Positions 1 to 10,639 of a DNA stretch of 64,000 nucleotides are shown one piece after another. The notes beneath the pieces are model-generated. The model saw only the letters and a program-made list of their open reading frames with translations. It did no database searches and was not told the DNA's origin. The stretch spans positions 79,697,718-79,761,717 of the forward strand of contig NC_061862.1 in assembly GCF_907164915.1 (NCBI RefSeq). The letters are read 5' to 3'. Position numbers and translations under genes: made by a program. Position 1 is the stretch's first letter. Each line of letters starts with the position of its first letter. Source of the DNA: Impatiens glandulifera (lineage: Eukaryota; Streptophyta; Magnoliopsida; Ericales; Balsaminaceae).

Positions 1-1626
1 AGTAATTAATTATATAAAAGTATTAACCAAGTTAATTTTTGTGCAGGATAAAGGAAACTGAAAAGTAAAGATGTTCGGTTTTCCTTAAAAGACAAATGCA
101 AAATTCAACAGAACTGAAACCGGTATCTTCGACTTATAAAAGATGGCGCAACTGGTTATCAGTTCGACTATTTATCAAAGAGGTGCAACCGGTAATGAAA
201 ATAGGGTTTACCGCTCAATCAGTTGACCGGTAGACTTATCGGTGATATGGTATGAAGCAGAACTGGTAATCCGACCGGTAGTCTAAAGATGTTGCAAATC
301 GGTATTATCGGATCAACTCTATGATCAGTCATTTATAAGAAGAAGAACCGGTAGTGGATCGGTTCGGTAATCAAAATCGGCTTTACCGCTTAGCAAGTTG
401 ACCGGTAGTATCTTCGGCTTATAAAAGACAGCGCAATCGGCAGTTAGTCCGGTAGTCTATCCGGTATTATACGAAATCAGTAGAATGACCGATTTTTACT
501 CCACGAAGGAGAAATCGGTAATCCGATCGGCAATTTGACCGATAAAATCCAAGAATCAGAACCGGTTTTATGCTAAAATAGCCTTATGCTAAGCGCAGCT
601 GGCAGTTTCCTTTTTAGTGCTAGACAAAACCAATTTGGTAATTACAGAAGGGATTCTTCACATATCCAAACTGTATTATTGTCGTTTTAATACAAGTCTG
701 ATGAAACCTTCTTGGGAGCAGAAGTCTGTCAAATAAATTCATACCACTATTTCGGTTAAGGCCAACACAGTCCACTTGGAGCAGATATTTATCACATTAT
801 TCTAGACAGCCAAATCATTAGAAGACAAATCTGTATGCTGATCTGCTCCTCAGAAATCATTAATCAAATTAATGCCATGTTGACTTATATCAAACAAGAT
901 CAGAGGATATCCCAAAGTTGTACTCTACCGATCCTCAATCAATCAGTTTCAAGAAACGAAGTACCATCAAAGAAATATATTCGTTGATAGAGAAGAATAT
1001 GACCGTTGTCATATTCTTTATTTAAGAGAATAGAGCTCAACCGGATCAACAACCTAGCACACAATAGCAATCCTGTTGACAATCTCCACAACCGTACTTA
1101 TTGCTTTTCATCTATTGTTATCAAATCATTCAAGCTTTCAAACAGTGTGTTAGAAACTCAAGTGTATTACAATATCATCTATTCTGTGTGAGTGGTGAGA
1201 ATTGTAAGTTGATAGAATTTGTTTTTGTTCAACAGAGTGAACTTTATTGAGAGGTCGAAAACGAGCAGTAAATAAGCCTCGGGTGTTCGACATAAGAATT
1301 GTAAACAGTCTGAATATTTTGAGTGAATATCCTTCTCAAAGTTTGAGAAGAAGGGGGTGACGTAGAAGCTTTATCTCTGAACATTCATAAATCTTGTATT
1401 GTGTTCTCCTTTTACTTTGTGTTCTCTTATTACTGACTAAACCGTGCACTCGTTGCTTCAAGTTGAAACGAACATTTCCGCGCTTAAACTCGGTTCAAGA
1501 GTTTATGACAACTTGCGAAGTATAGAAACTAATATTAACCTCTAACATGGTTATTATCAACTAGTGTGTGTGTAAGCATTCACCCTAGCAAGACCCTAAT
1601 CTCCTTCAACGATCCCGATCCTAACA
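1..1626 (+). repeat. 5' LTR of a Sirevirus-like Ty1/copia element
   Basis: The segment ends in CCTAACA two bases before a tRNA-iMet-type primer site, as expected for a copia 5' LTR; its left end lies at or just beyond the window edge. The first 600 bases are dense in ACCGGT/CGGTA motifs and contain a diverged duplication: the block around 120-233 resembles that around 363-450. The last third shares the order of features and a conserved block (1324-1392, around GGTGACGTAG) with the solo LTR at 12489-14193, so the two are related LTR families with different 5' halves. No matching 3' LTR was found. Confidence 0.7.
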
Positions 1627-1628
1627 AG

Positions 1629-1640
1629 TGGTATTAGAGC
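1629..1640 (+). other. Primer binding site (initiator Met tRNA type)
   Basis: TGGTATTAGAGC differs by one base from TGGTATCAGAGC, the usual copia primer site complementary to the 3' end of initiator tRNA-Met. It lies directly after the LTR end and 36 bases before the gag ATG. Confidence 0.8.
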
Positions 1641-1675
1641 AACTAGTCTCTATACTCAAGCAACCAGACGTCAAC

Positions 1676-2587
1676 ATGTCTTACATCGAAAAGGCTCCAC
1701 TACTCGAAAGCGAAGACTTCATAAATTGGAAGCTACGCATGCAAATGTACCTAACTACCATAGACGATGAAATGATGTTCATCATCTCTGACGGTCCAAT
1801 AACGATTGACAAGGATAGGAGCGAATGGACATCTGAGGACAGAAGAAGGAACAACCTTGAAAATCTCGGCAGAAATGCCATCTACAAAACCTTGGACAAA
1901 AACACTTTCGCCAAGATCAGAGAATTCACTACTACAAAAGAAGTGTGGGAGACAGTTATCCAACTTCACGAAGGAAACGAGAGAACCAAGGAAACAAAGA
2001 TCATGGCAGCTACTCAAAAGTTTGAAAATATCAAGATGCGCTCCGGAGAAACAATGAAGGAATTTGGTGACCGTTTCACAAGTATTGTGAATGAACTCTC
2101 ACTTCTTAGAAAGAAATACGACAACAAAGAGACGATTTTCAAAGCTCTAAGATCACTTCCTAGCGCTTGGGATATCAAAACCATGGTGATGAGAGAATCA
2201 AAAGGTCTTCATTAGATGAAGTTGCATGATGTCTTTGAAGATCCGAAAGCATATGAGTTCGAAATGAAATCAAGAAACGAAGATGAAGCTTCAGCGTCAA
2301 CAACTACTAGAGCTCTGGTGACCTCCGTGGAACTGGTGGCTCTAGTACCTGTCAAATCGACTGAATAGTTCAATGATGATGCAATGGCCATGCTTGACAG
2401 GAAGTTTAGAAATTTCATGAAGAAGAACCAACCTACCAACTCATACAACTACAACTACTCTAACTATAATAAATCTAACATTCACTGTTTTAATTGTGAT
2501 GCATTAGGTCACTACAGGTCGGAATGTCGAAAGCCACTAAGAGACGATAGAAAGCCAGCCGATCAGAACCAAAGGGAAGATCACTAG
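1676..2587 (+). pseudogene. copia gag (broken), with CCHC zinc knuckle
   Basis: The likely start is the ATG at 1676; an open frame begins earlier only through a GTG inside the primer site. Residues to 2215 form a UBN2/copia-gag domain (short motifs FINWKLRMQMYL, MKEFGDRFTSIVNELS). A stop at 2213-2215 ends it. The frame resumes downstream, with another stop near 2366, and contains a CCHC zinc knuckle (CFNCDALGHYRSEC) near 2490-2530 that would bind the element's RNA. After 2587 the protease and pre-integrase segment is missing: only about 140 bases separate gag from integrase. The element could not supply its own proteins. Confidence 0.85.
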
Positions 2588-2727
2588 TCAAACAGTCAAA
2601 GCAATGAGATTCAAAGGCATTACTAACGGATGATGGTGGAAGCCAGTGGGAACACATCAATTCAAAATGCATTACTCGGGTTATTTTCTTAGTTTCCAAA
2701 AATCAAGCTACCCCAAATCTGATTAAG

Positions 2728-3417
2728 ATGTTTAAAAGAGTACAAAATGAAAAATATGTACGTGTTAGCAAAATCAGAAGTGATAGAGATACTAAATTTA
2801 CTAATAGGATTCTAACTTCATATCTTGAGGAATCTGGTATTAGACACGAGTTGTCTAATGCTAGAACTCCTCAACAAAATGGATTAGCTGAGAGGAGAAA
2901 CCGAACCCTCAAGAAAGCTACAAGATCCATGATAGCCGATTCGGGTGTCGCTCAAAAACTCTGGGCAGAGGCTATCAATACTGCATGCTATACTCAAAAC
3001 CGGTCCATGATAAATAAACGTCTTAATAAAATGCCTTTTGAGGCTTACCATGACAAGGTTCTTAATATCCGGTATTTTAGGATCTTTGGTTGTAAGTGTT
3101 ACATTCATAACAATGACAAAAACTATTTGACCGCTTTTGACGCTAAATCGGATGTCGGTATCATGTTAGGATATTCTGAAGCTAGTAAAGCATATATAGT
3201 TTATAATAATAGGACTCTTACTATTGAGGAATCATCACATGTTGTATTTGATGAATCTATTGAAAGCAATACTTCCTCAACCATTGATCTATCTAACAGA
3301 TTGGAAAATTTGAACATTCAATCTGATAGTGAAGATGAAGTTCTGGTTTACCGAAGATTCGCTTATGATCAACCGGTTGACAACGCCGAAGTTCAGCAAG
3401 ATCAAGTTGCTCCATAA
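2728..3417 (+). pseudogene. copia integrase core and C-terminal part (5' truncated)
   Basis: A 229-residue open segment carries the second half of the retroviral-type integrase core: SDRDTKF, then ARTPQQNGLAERRNRTL with the catalytic glutamate, then WAEAINTACY and FRIFGCKCYIHNN. The sequence style (FDAKSDVGIMLGYSEASKAY) is typical of the Sirevirus lineage of copia. The HHCC zinc-binding N-terminus and the first catalytic Asp are missing, matching the deletion between gag and integrase. The frame runs to TAA at 3415-3417. Confidence 0.85.
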
Positions 3418-3639
3418 TAGGAAGTTGATGCCTCAGAAAATGCTAAGGAAATCGGTCATCCTGACACTGATCAGTCTACCGGTCTATCTAACCTTGATTA
3501 AATAATTGGTCGGTTATAAAGCATTTTAGGACCAAACTTTAAATGGAACAAAAATCATCCTCCTAAGCTAACTATAGGTAACCCCTCTACACCCATCAGA
3601 ACTAGGCATCAACTGTTAGAAAATATACAAATTCTGCAT

Positions 3640-5100
3640 TTATTTCACAAATTGAACCGAAAAGGTGGATGAAGCATTGCTGAATCCCGATTGAATCCTA
3701 GCAATACAAGAGGAACTAAACCAATTTTAGAGAAACAAAGTATGTAATCTAGTTTTAAGACCAGCTAATAAATATGTCATTGGAACTAGATGGGTCTTTC
3801 GAAATAAACTCAATGAAAACGGTTTAATTATGAGTAATAGGGCTAGACTAGTGGCCCAAGTATACAAACAGGAAGAAGGCATTGATTTTAAAGAATCATT
3901 TTCTCATGTTTCCAGACTAGAGTCCATTAGAATCTTTCTAGCATTTGCTGCATTCAAAAATTTCAAAGTTTTTCAAATGGATGTCAAAAGTGTCTTTCTT
4001 AACGGTGTCATAAATGAAGAGGTGTACGTTGAACAACCTAATGGTTTTAAAAATTATTCTTTAATTAGTCATTTTATAGATTGGACAAAGTTCTTTACGG
4101 TCTTAAACAAGCTCCTAGAGCATGGTACAATACACTAACAAAGTTTCTATTTGATCACGATTTCACCATAGGATCTATGTAGATGATATCATTTTCGGTT
4201 CAACTAATCCAAAATTGTGTGATAAATTCTCTAAAATGATGACTAACAAATTTGAAATGAGTATGATGAGAGAGTTGAGTTTCTTCTTAGGTCTTCAGGT
4301 TCGGTAGATTGAAGGAGGAACATTCATCAATCAAGCCAAATATACAAAAGAGCTACTATAGAAATTTGGCATGGAAAGTTGTTCTGCTGCTTCAACTCCA
4401 ATGAGCTCCTCGATCAAGATAGATAAAAATGAAGATGGTCAAAGTGTTGACATCACGACATATCGTGGAATCATCGGATCTCTTCTCTACCTAACAACAA
4501 GCCGACTAAATATTCTATTTGTGGTTGGAGTATGCGGGAGATTTTAGGCTAATCCTAAACAATCTCATTATATTGCTGCTAAAAGAATATTGAAATATCT
4601 TAAAGACACCCAAGATGTAGGACTGTGGTATCTAAAAGATTCCAGTTTCAATTTGACGAGTTATTCTAATGCAGATTACGCAGGGTGCAAAGTAGATCGA
4701 AAGAGTACCAGCGGGACTTTCCAGTTCTTAGGTGACCGACTCGTATCCTAGTACAGCAAGAAGCAAACATTTATTGCAACCTCAACGACAGAAGTAGAGT
4801 ATCTTGCAGCCGATAGCTGTTGTGCTCAACTTCTCTAGATTCAATAACAGCTAAGGGATTTCGATATTGCATCTGAAGAGTCCCCAATATTTTGTGACAA
4901 CACAAGCGTCATTACAATCACATATAATCCGGTGTTGCACTCAAGGACAAAACACATTGATATCCGACATTATTTTATCCGAGAGTATGTGACATAGAAA
5001 CATATTCGGATGGAATATGTCTCAACATTAATAAGTGGCCGATATTTTCACCAAGCCACTCTAGGAGGTTAAGTTTACTCACTTTAGAAATATCTTGGGT
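3640..5100 (+). pseudogene. copia reverse transcriptase and RNase H (multiply broken)
   Basis: Conceptual reading in shifting frames gives RT blocks: [17 protein letters not shown] near 3772, [17 protein letters not shown] near 3840, [12 protein letters not shown] near 3970. A frameshift falls near 4080. About 40 residues are deleted near 4170, just before an intact YVDD box ([13 protein letters not shown]). RNase H follows: NADYAGC near 4670, ATSTTEVEYLA near 4780, SRTKHIDIRHYFIREYV near 4940. At least six in-frame stops occur. The integrase upstream is in the same orientation, so this is one decayed pol gene in Ty1/copia order. Confidence 0.85.
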
Positions 5101-5875
5101 CTTGTTGTTATTGATTGAATCTATTTTTCTTTGACATATCGGCATGCATTTAGGGAGAAACTTCCTTAAAAAGAAGAACACTCTGCATTCTGTATTCATG
5201 AAAAACCAAGCATGCTCTTAGGGAGAATCTCTTGCCTATCAAATATGTCATCTTAGTAGAAAACCATGATTTCAGTATTTTCATAAAACCGATCGGCTCT
5301 TTCAAATTTCGGTATATTTCAAAAACTAGTCGAACATTCACATCTATTTATTATGTTCATAAATTTAGAAGGAAAAGTCTTAGACAAATAAAACTGGTCA
5401 AATGCCTCCTTTTGAAACCGGTAGAATCATTATACCGAAACAAGTGTAAACGAAACCGAACTACTTAAGTAAATTGGTGAACTGATCGGTTATTTCTTAA
5501 CTGAACAACTACCGCACGGTAAAATCTCCGGCTTCAAGTGAAAGTGGTTTTTCTTTAGGATCAAATAACCAATCTTATTAAAACCTAAATTACATATAGC
5601 CAACCAGTTACTTACATGAAACTTCGGTAGTCTCATTTTCCATTCAAAATGGGACAGCTGGTTAGTGTTTATCAGTATTTGTTTAAATATATTCCTTGTG
5701 AAAAAGAAAATATTCATTCCTCAAATAACGTGAAAACATATGTATATCACTGTTTAAATTGGAAAGACTAACATCCTAGTAAAGAATCATCTTTATGGAA
5801 ATAAATGACAACATTTATTTTTCCATTGAAGTCTAGGATGCTTTCTTATCCAACAGTATCTAGCTGCAATTCCTC
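5101..5875 (+). other. Non-coding spacer between copia pol and the first accessory ORF
   Basis: I see no gene here. Two purine-rich patches (TTAGGGAGAA near 5152 and 5218) could be decayed polypurine tracts. The segment 5280-5530 is rich in ACCG/CGGT motifs like those of the 5' LTR. Near 5720 there is a block (CCTCAAATAACGTGAAAA) that recurs near 7043 upstream of the second accessory ORF. Confidence 0.4.
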
Positions 5876-5882
5876 TATATAA
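5876..5882 (+). promoter_or_regulatory. TATA-like box upstream of accessory ORF copy 1
   Basis: TATATAA lies 66 bases before the ATG at 5948, and a CT-rich leader (ACCCTCTC, CCTCTCTC) follows it. Comparable boxes precede the other two copies: TATTTAA at 7145-7151 and TATATAA at 8357-8363. Confidence 0.35.
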
Positions 5883-5947
5883 TGACCCTCTCACATTACC
5901 TAACAACTCACTTCAATCCTCTCTCAACAAAAGACTATCTTCAAAAG

Positions 5948-6690
5948 ATGAATCTAGCCCTTTTCAATAACACTCTCCTTGTAGACTTCGAGTTTGTTTT
6001 ATCTTGTGTAGACGAGCCAGTCTCCTTTATGTTCAGGTCCCTTGAAGCGACCAGTCTAAGACCATTCCTTGAGGACCACTGCTCTATCAACACCGAGGTA
6101 GTTCTTGAATTCTTCAAGAAAGCCAAGGTGATTCGTGGGGACCTTATCATAGCTACGGTTCAAGGCAAACAATTCATCTTCAATGAAAAAGATTTCGCAC
6201 GAAGATGCGAGCTTCCATCTGAAGACTTCTCTAATTTCTCATTTTCAAGTGAAGTCATCAATGATATGCTTCACCGCTTCTCTCATTCTTTAAATCCAAT
6301 CGAAACTCATGGAGCTAAATCACATCTACAAACCAAATTTCAGATCCTTAGTTTGATTGTTGGTAAAAACATTCTCATCAAGGAATCATCCAATCTCTAC
6401 TCTAAAAAGACCTTTGAGAAGATGATTGTCATCACAAAAGGTATTCCCATAAACTGGTCGAAGGTGATATTCGATAATCTGAAAAAAAAATAATCTCTTC
6501 AGGGAACATGATGACCGACTATGCACCCCAGCTATGTGGTCTTTTCTTCGACATCGAGATCCATCTCAGTCCTGGAGCCATACTTCATACATCTCAACTT
6601 CTCACAAAAGAAAGAGTGCAAGTTTATATTGAAAGGGTGGGGAGAGCAAGAATCAGAAAAGAGATGAATCTAAGATCACTAAGCCAGTAG
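5948..6690 (+). pseudogene. Accessory ORF family, copy 1 (one frameshift in an A run)
   Basis: I chose the ATG at 5948 because copy 2 begins with the same residues (MNLA). The frame is open to 6493. A run of nine A at 6482-6491 then shifts the frame, and the homologous C-terminal part continues in another frame to 6690. The shared family pattern is: N-terminal VDF-x-x-VL; FRSLEATSLRPFL; VVLEFFKKAKV; GDLIIATVQGKQFIF; CELPSEDF; ILIKESSNLYSKK; GIPINWSKVIFD. I know no biochemical function for this family. It resembles ORFs seen next to retroelements in some asterid genomes, where database names for it are unreliable. It lies just after a Sirevirus-like pol, a lineage known for extra 3' ORFs. No transmembrane segment is apparent in what I can read, which argues against an envelope-like protein. 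Confidence 0.6.
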
Positions 6691-7240
6691 TGTTAGAATT
6701 CAAATCTATAAAATGTCCTCGTTCGAAAGAAAACCGGTCATTTTGTTTTATGAACCAGTTCTGCAAATGTTTTTTATTTAACTATTGTGTCACTAGTATT
6801 AATGAAAGTGCTGAAATTAAGTAAGAAATCCGACTTTCATTTATGCTCTCTGTTTTCATAAAATCTAGGGCATATTCTCAAGGAGAAGCGGTCGCTTCTC
6901 AAAAAACCGATCGGTTCGGTTTTTCGCCCAGAAAATTGACCGGTCATTTTGACCGGTCAGTTACTCTTTTGAACCTTTTGGAAATATTCCCTGAAAAGTT
7001 ATCTCACAAAATCAATTCCTGTTCAATACTCAAAAAGTGATTCCTCGGGTAACGTGAAAAGAAATATCTCTTAATGACCATCATACCGGTTAAATCTCTT
7101 CGACCAATAGACTCTCGGATGACCCTCAATCGGATTCTTATGCCTATTTAAGAACGACTTATCTGAGAACAATTCACAACAAGTTTCCATCAGATCTATC
7201 CAAAGCCTAAACACTCCCTCTTCAAGATTTATCCATCAAA

Positions 7241-7975
7241 ATGAATCTAGCATCCGCTCGCACCTCTCTTATTGTCGATTTCGACTCAGTTCTAACTTTT
7301 GACGACTGTGAAACTCGTGAAGTCGTGTTTGAATCTATGGAAACTACTAGACTGCGAAAATTCCTTAAGGATCCCACAGGATCTTTGAAGAAGAAGTCAT
7401 TGAGTTCTTCAAAAACGCTAAAGTAGTTGATGGTTCAATCGTATTAAGGGCGAGAGGAGAATCCATCACGGTTGAAGAGGAAGACTTTAATCAACTCTTT
7501 GATCTCCCCACCAAAGGTTTCTCCGACTTCCCTCCATCCCTAGATAATGTCATTCAAGAGATGTCCTTTATCTTCTCAATCTCTTGGATTTCTGTAGAAA
7601 CTCATGGAATCAAATTCAGGTTATGTCATCATATCCAGATCCTTAGCGACATAGTTGGTAGATATATCCTAACAAAGGAATCAACTCACTTCTACACTAA
7701 GAAAATATTCGAAATTATGATCGCCATAGTCTATGGCACTCCAATCAACTAGTCTTTTATCATTTTCGAGAATTTGAAGAAAATAGTTTCCTCACCTCGA
7801 ACGATGATCAGTTATATTCCTCAGATCAGTAGCCTCCTTCTTTCCCTCAACCTCAATCTCAGACTGGGAACTTCTGTGAGCCCATCCAACATTCTGACCA
7901 AATAAAAGGTCGTTAGTTGGATTCATAGGATCGAGGCAGTAGATATTAGAAGGGATTGAGTCTAGGATGTTCAAG
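7241..7975 (+). pseudogene. Accessory ORF family, copy 2 (frameshift and stops)
   Basis: This copy begins MNLASARTSLIVDFDSVL, matching copy 1. It is frameshifted near 7385, then continues with FEEEVIEFFKNAKV, FDLPTKGFSDF, THGIKFRLCHH and a VYGTPIN motif followed by a TAG at 7750-7752. The C-terminal portion continues after the stop to about 7975. It starts 1,293 bases after copy 1, and its upstream region shares the CCTC-n3-TAACGTGAAAA block, so promoter and ORF were duplicated together. A TATTTAA box lies about 90 bases upstream. No function is known. Confidence 0.6.
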
Positions 7976-8491
7976 TTTTTTAATTTATTTTAATCTAAGT
8001 AAATGTAAACCAATTATTTTGTCATAAAAACCGGTTATATTCTGATTTGACATTTTTATTGATGAAGTTATTTTCTAAAACTTGCATTTAATATATGTTC
8101 TTGATGAAACATATTATTTAAAGGTTAAAACATTGAACCGACATGCTTGAAATGGTTATTTAAGATGCAGTTAATACATGATGCTTTTAAGAACATTAAT
8201 TAAGGCTTAAACGGTTATTTTTGTCTTGGGAAATGATCCACTTTTCAAATAAGGAACCATTTTTGCCGATTTTGGGGGAACGTAGGGTCACATGTCAAAA
8301 AGTGATGGTTCATTACCTGTTTTGGAAATAAATCTTTTAACCGGCACAATATATCATATATAAGGAAGGGATTAGATCTTATTTTGCCGGATTTCAGGAT
8401 CAGATCTTATTTTACAAAACCCTGAAAAATCTCTAAAGCTCCAACTTCTCTCTAGAACTATACTTCTTCATCTTCTTCTCTCAACTGCAAA

Positions 8492-10576
8492 ATGGGAAGA
8501 GATAATGCCTTGTTTAATCACATTTTCAGGTAAACTTCGAATGTATTAATCATGTAGGATCGGTCGAGATGCGGAAGCTAATCCAATCTATCAAAGAATT
8601 CGGCCTAAGAAACTTTCTGGATGGACCGACGTTCTACTATCTGGAGACCATTTGTGAGTTCTTCAACAAGACGAAGTTAATGGACATTGCTATCAAGGCC
8701 AGAGTCAACGAGGTAGAGTTCACTATCTCCGAAAGCCTATTCGCTGAGGTTCTAAAACTTCCAACAAGGGGCCATGATTTCTCGAAAGAACTCTCTCACA
8801 CCTCGACATCCAAGCTTCAAATGATATTTTCTGATACCGATATGCCGGTACAGTTCAACGGGAAGAAGAAGTCCATGAAATGCGAATATTGGGTTCTTTG
8901 TGATATTACCTTTAAGGCGCTTCAAGCAAAATGGGGAAATTTTGACAGCCTAACTCGATCTAAGATCGACATGATGGGCGCTATTGTGAGAGGTGATCGG
9001 ATAAATTGGGGACGTATTTGTTTTGATACCCTATACGAAATGGTCACTCCTAAGTCCACCAGGAGTCTTGGCTATGTAATGCAGATTGGCTGGATTCTAA
9101 ATCATTTGAATGTTTCCACCAGCCCAGGTACTCCTCTTCCCCACAGCGGAATCTTAACCTCCTCTAGCATAAGGAGATACTTCGTTAGGGCAAGCAAGGA
9201 CAAAGGATCCATGTCCGAAGGACCTAGCAAACAATCGGCTAACAAAGAAGCCGCTAGCGAAGAAACTGATACCGGGTCTAAGCTCCACAAACTAGTCGAT
9301 CGAATAGAATCATTTCAAAGACTTCGGACTGCCGTTGAGTCTACCGCTAGCGCTGGAAGCCTGACTAAGACAAAATAGAAGAAAACTGACGAGATCTCCT
9401 TAGGTCAAGAGAAACTTCAACCTAAGGTAAATATTCCAACTCCACCTCATTTTAATGCCATAGTTGTTGTTTAGAAGGAAGCTCCGATACTTCCTAATAC
9501 TCCGATTGAGCTTGCGGTTTTAGAAGCTCAACTAGTAGTATCCGATATTATAAATTAATTTGTTAATGAAACCGATCGGATAGCTGAAACTGACTGGACA
9601 TATATTATTGATGAAGATAATCAGATGGTTAAACCCGATCAAGAAAACGCTGATAAAACTAGTCTGTCCTCTAGAAACCGAGCGGCCTACCGAGAAAGAA
9701 ACTGGTCAACTGAAAAAGTATCTACTGGCCAAACAAACGTAAATCAAGAAAAACCGGAGGATATACCAACTAATGTTGCGAAGATCCCAGCTCTAAATGC
9801 TCCAATTCTTACAGAACCCACCCCTTCAACTGTCAAACCATTCGAAGTACCCATTCTGGCTCCTCACCAAAATGATAAAGATGCTGAGGAAAATTTTAAC
9901 ATTATTCTCAGGGAGGTTGATGAGAAAGCAAGTGAAACTATCAATCTCTTTTATGTGTGGGCAAACGCAAGGCTGAAAACGAGTTTTAGCGAGGTATTTC
10001 CTAATTTTTCAGAAGAGAAGAAATGGTCTGCCCTCTTGTCCTTGAAACAACTAATCTTTTCTCTGACAAACACTTCATCAGTGCTTGAGGCCTTGCTAAG
10101 AAGAAAACTTGCTAAGGCAGATTCTAGAAGGAAAGTGTTGTTGTCGATCATTGAAACGGGAATAAGATTTTAACCTAAAAGGGGCTATGACAAGAGTGGA
10201 TAAGACTATTCTCGTATTACTAAAGGATGTTATGGAGGACTTTCTGGTTACTATCTCTAAATTTGAGGAAGTATACAAACCGATTGAAGAAGGGCCTTCG
10301 CCTCAAGGTTTAATTCAGACTATTAAAACCGTGAAGTCGTCCTTTGAAAAGGGTCAATCGTTTAAGCCTACCTGGACCGCCTCCGATCTGAATGACGAAA
10401 AAACGGAAAATGAAGAACCAGTGAATGAAAGTCTGCTGGAAAACCAAGTTAGTGGATTATTGGCGCAACGCCCGTCGTTCCTTAGCTCGGAAATGGGAAG
10501 GGTATTCTCCATAATCGATATACTTCTAGAGAGTATCGTACCAATGTTTAATAGAATTCTCATAGGAAGTTACTAA
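8492..10576 (+). pseudogene. Accessory ORF family, copy 3 (longest, about 700 codons, broken)
   Basis: The start MGRDNALFNHIF at 8492 aligns with the N-termini of copies 1 and 2. A one-base shift near 8528 is followed by an open frame from 8569 to 9378: EFGLRNFLDGPTF, CEFFNKTKLMD, LKLPTRGHDFSKEL, IVRGDRINWGRICFDTL. The same frame then carries stops near 9378, 9472 and 9556 and is open again 9625-10173. A further shift leads into 10187-10576. The C-terminal half is hydrophilic, rich in Lys, Glu, Ser and Pro, with a possible coiled helical segment near 9890-10150. It is much longer than copies 1 and 2, which may be 3' truncated relatives. Function unknown. It ends within about 50 bases of the antisense gypsy element. 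Confidence 0.6.
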
Positions 10577-10639
10577 TCCCGTTTAAAAAGTAGGTCATTA
10601 ATTTTGTTGGAAATTTAATGGTTTGACTTTGATTCTGTC

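Noticed and set aside
1006..1191. 61-codon frame in the 5' LTR
   Set aside because: It lies within LTR sequence, is low in complexity and has no homologous frame in the related LTR.
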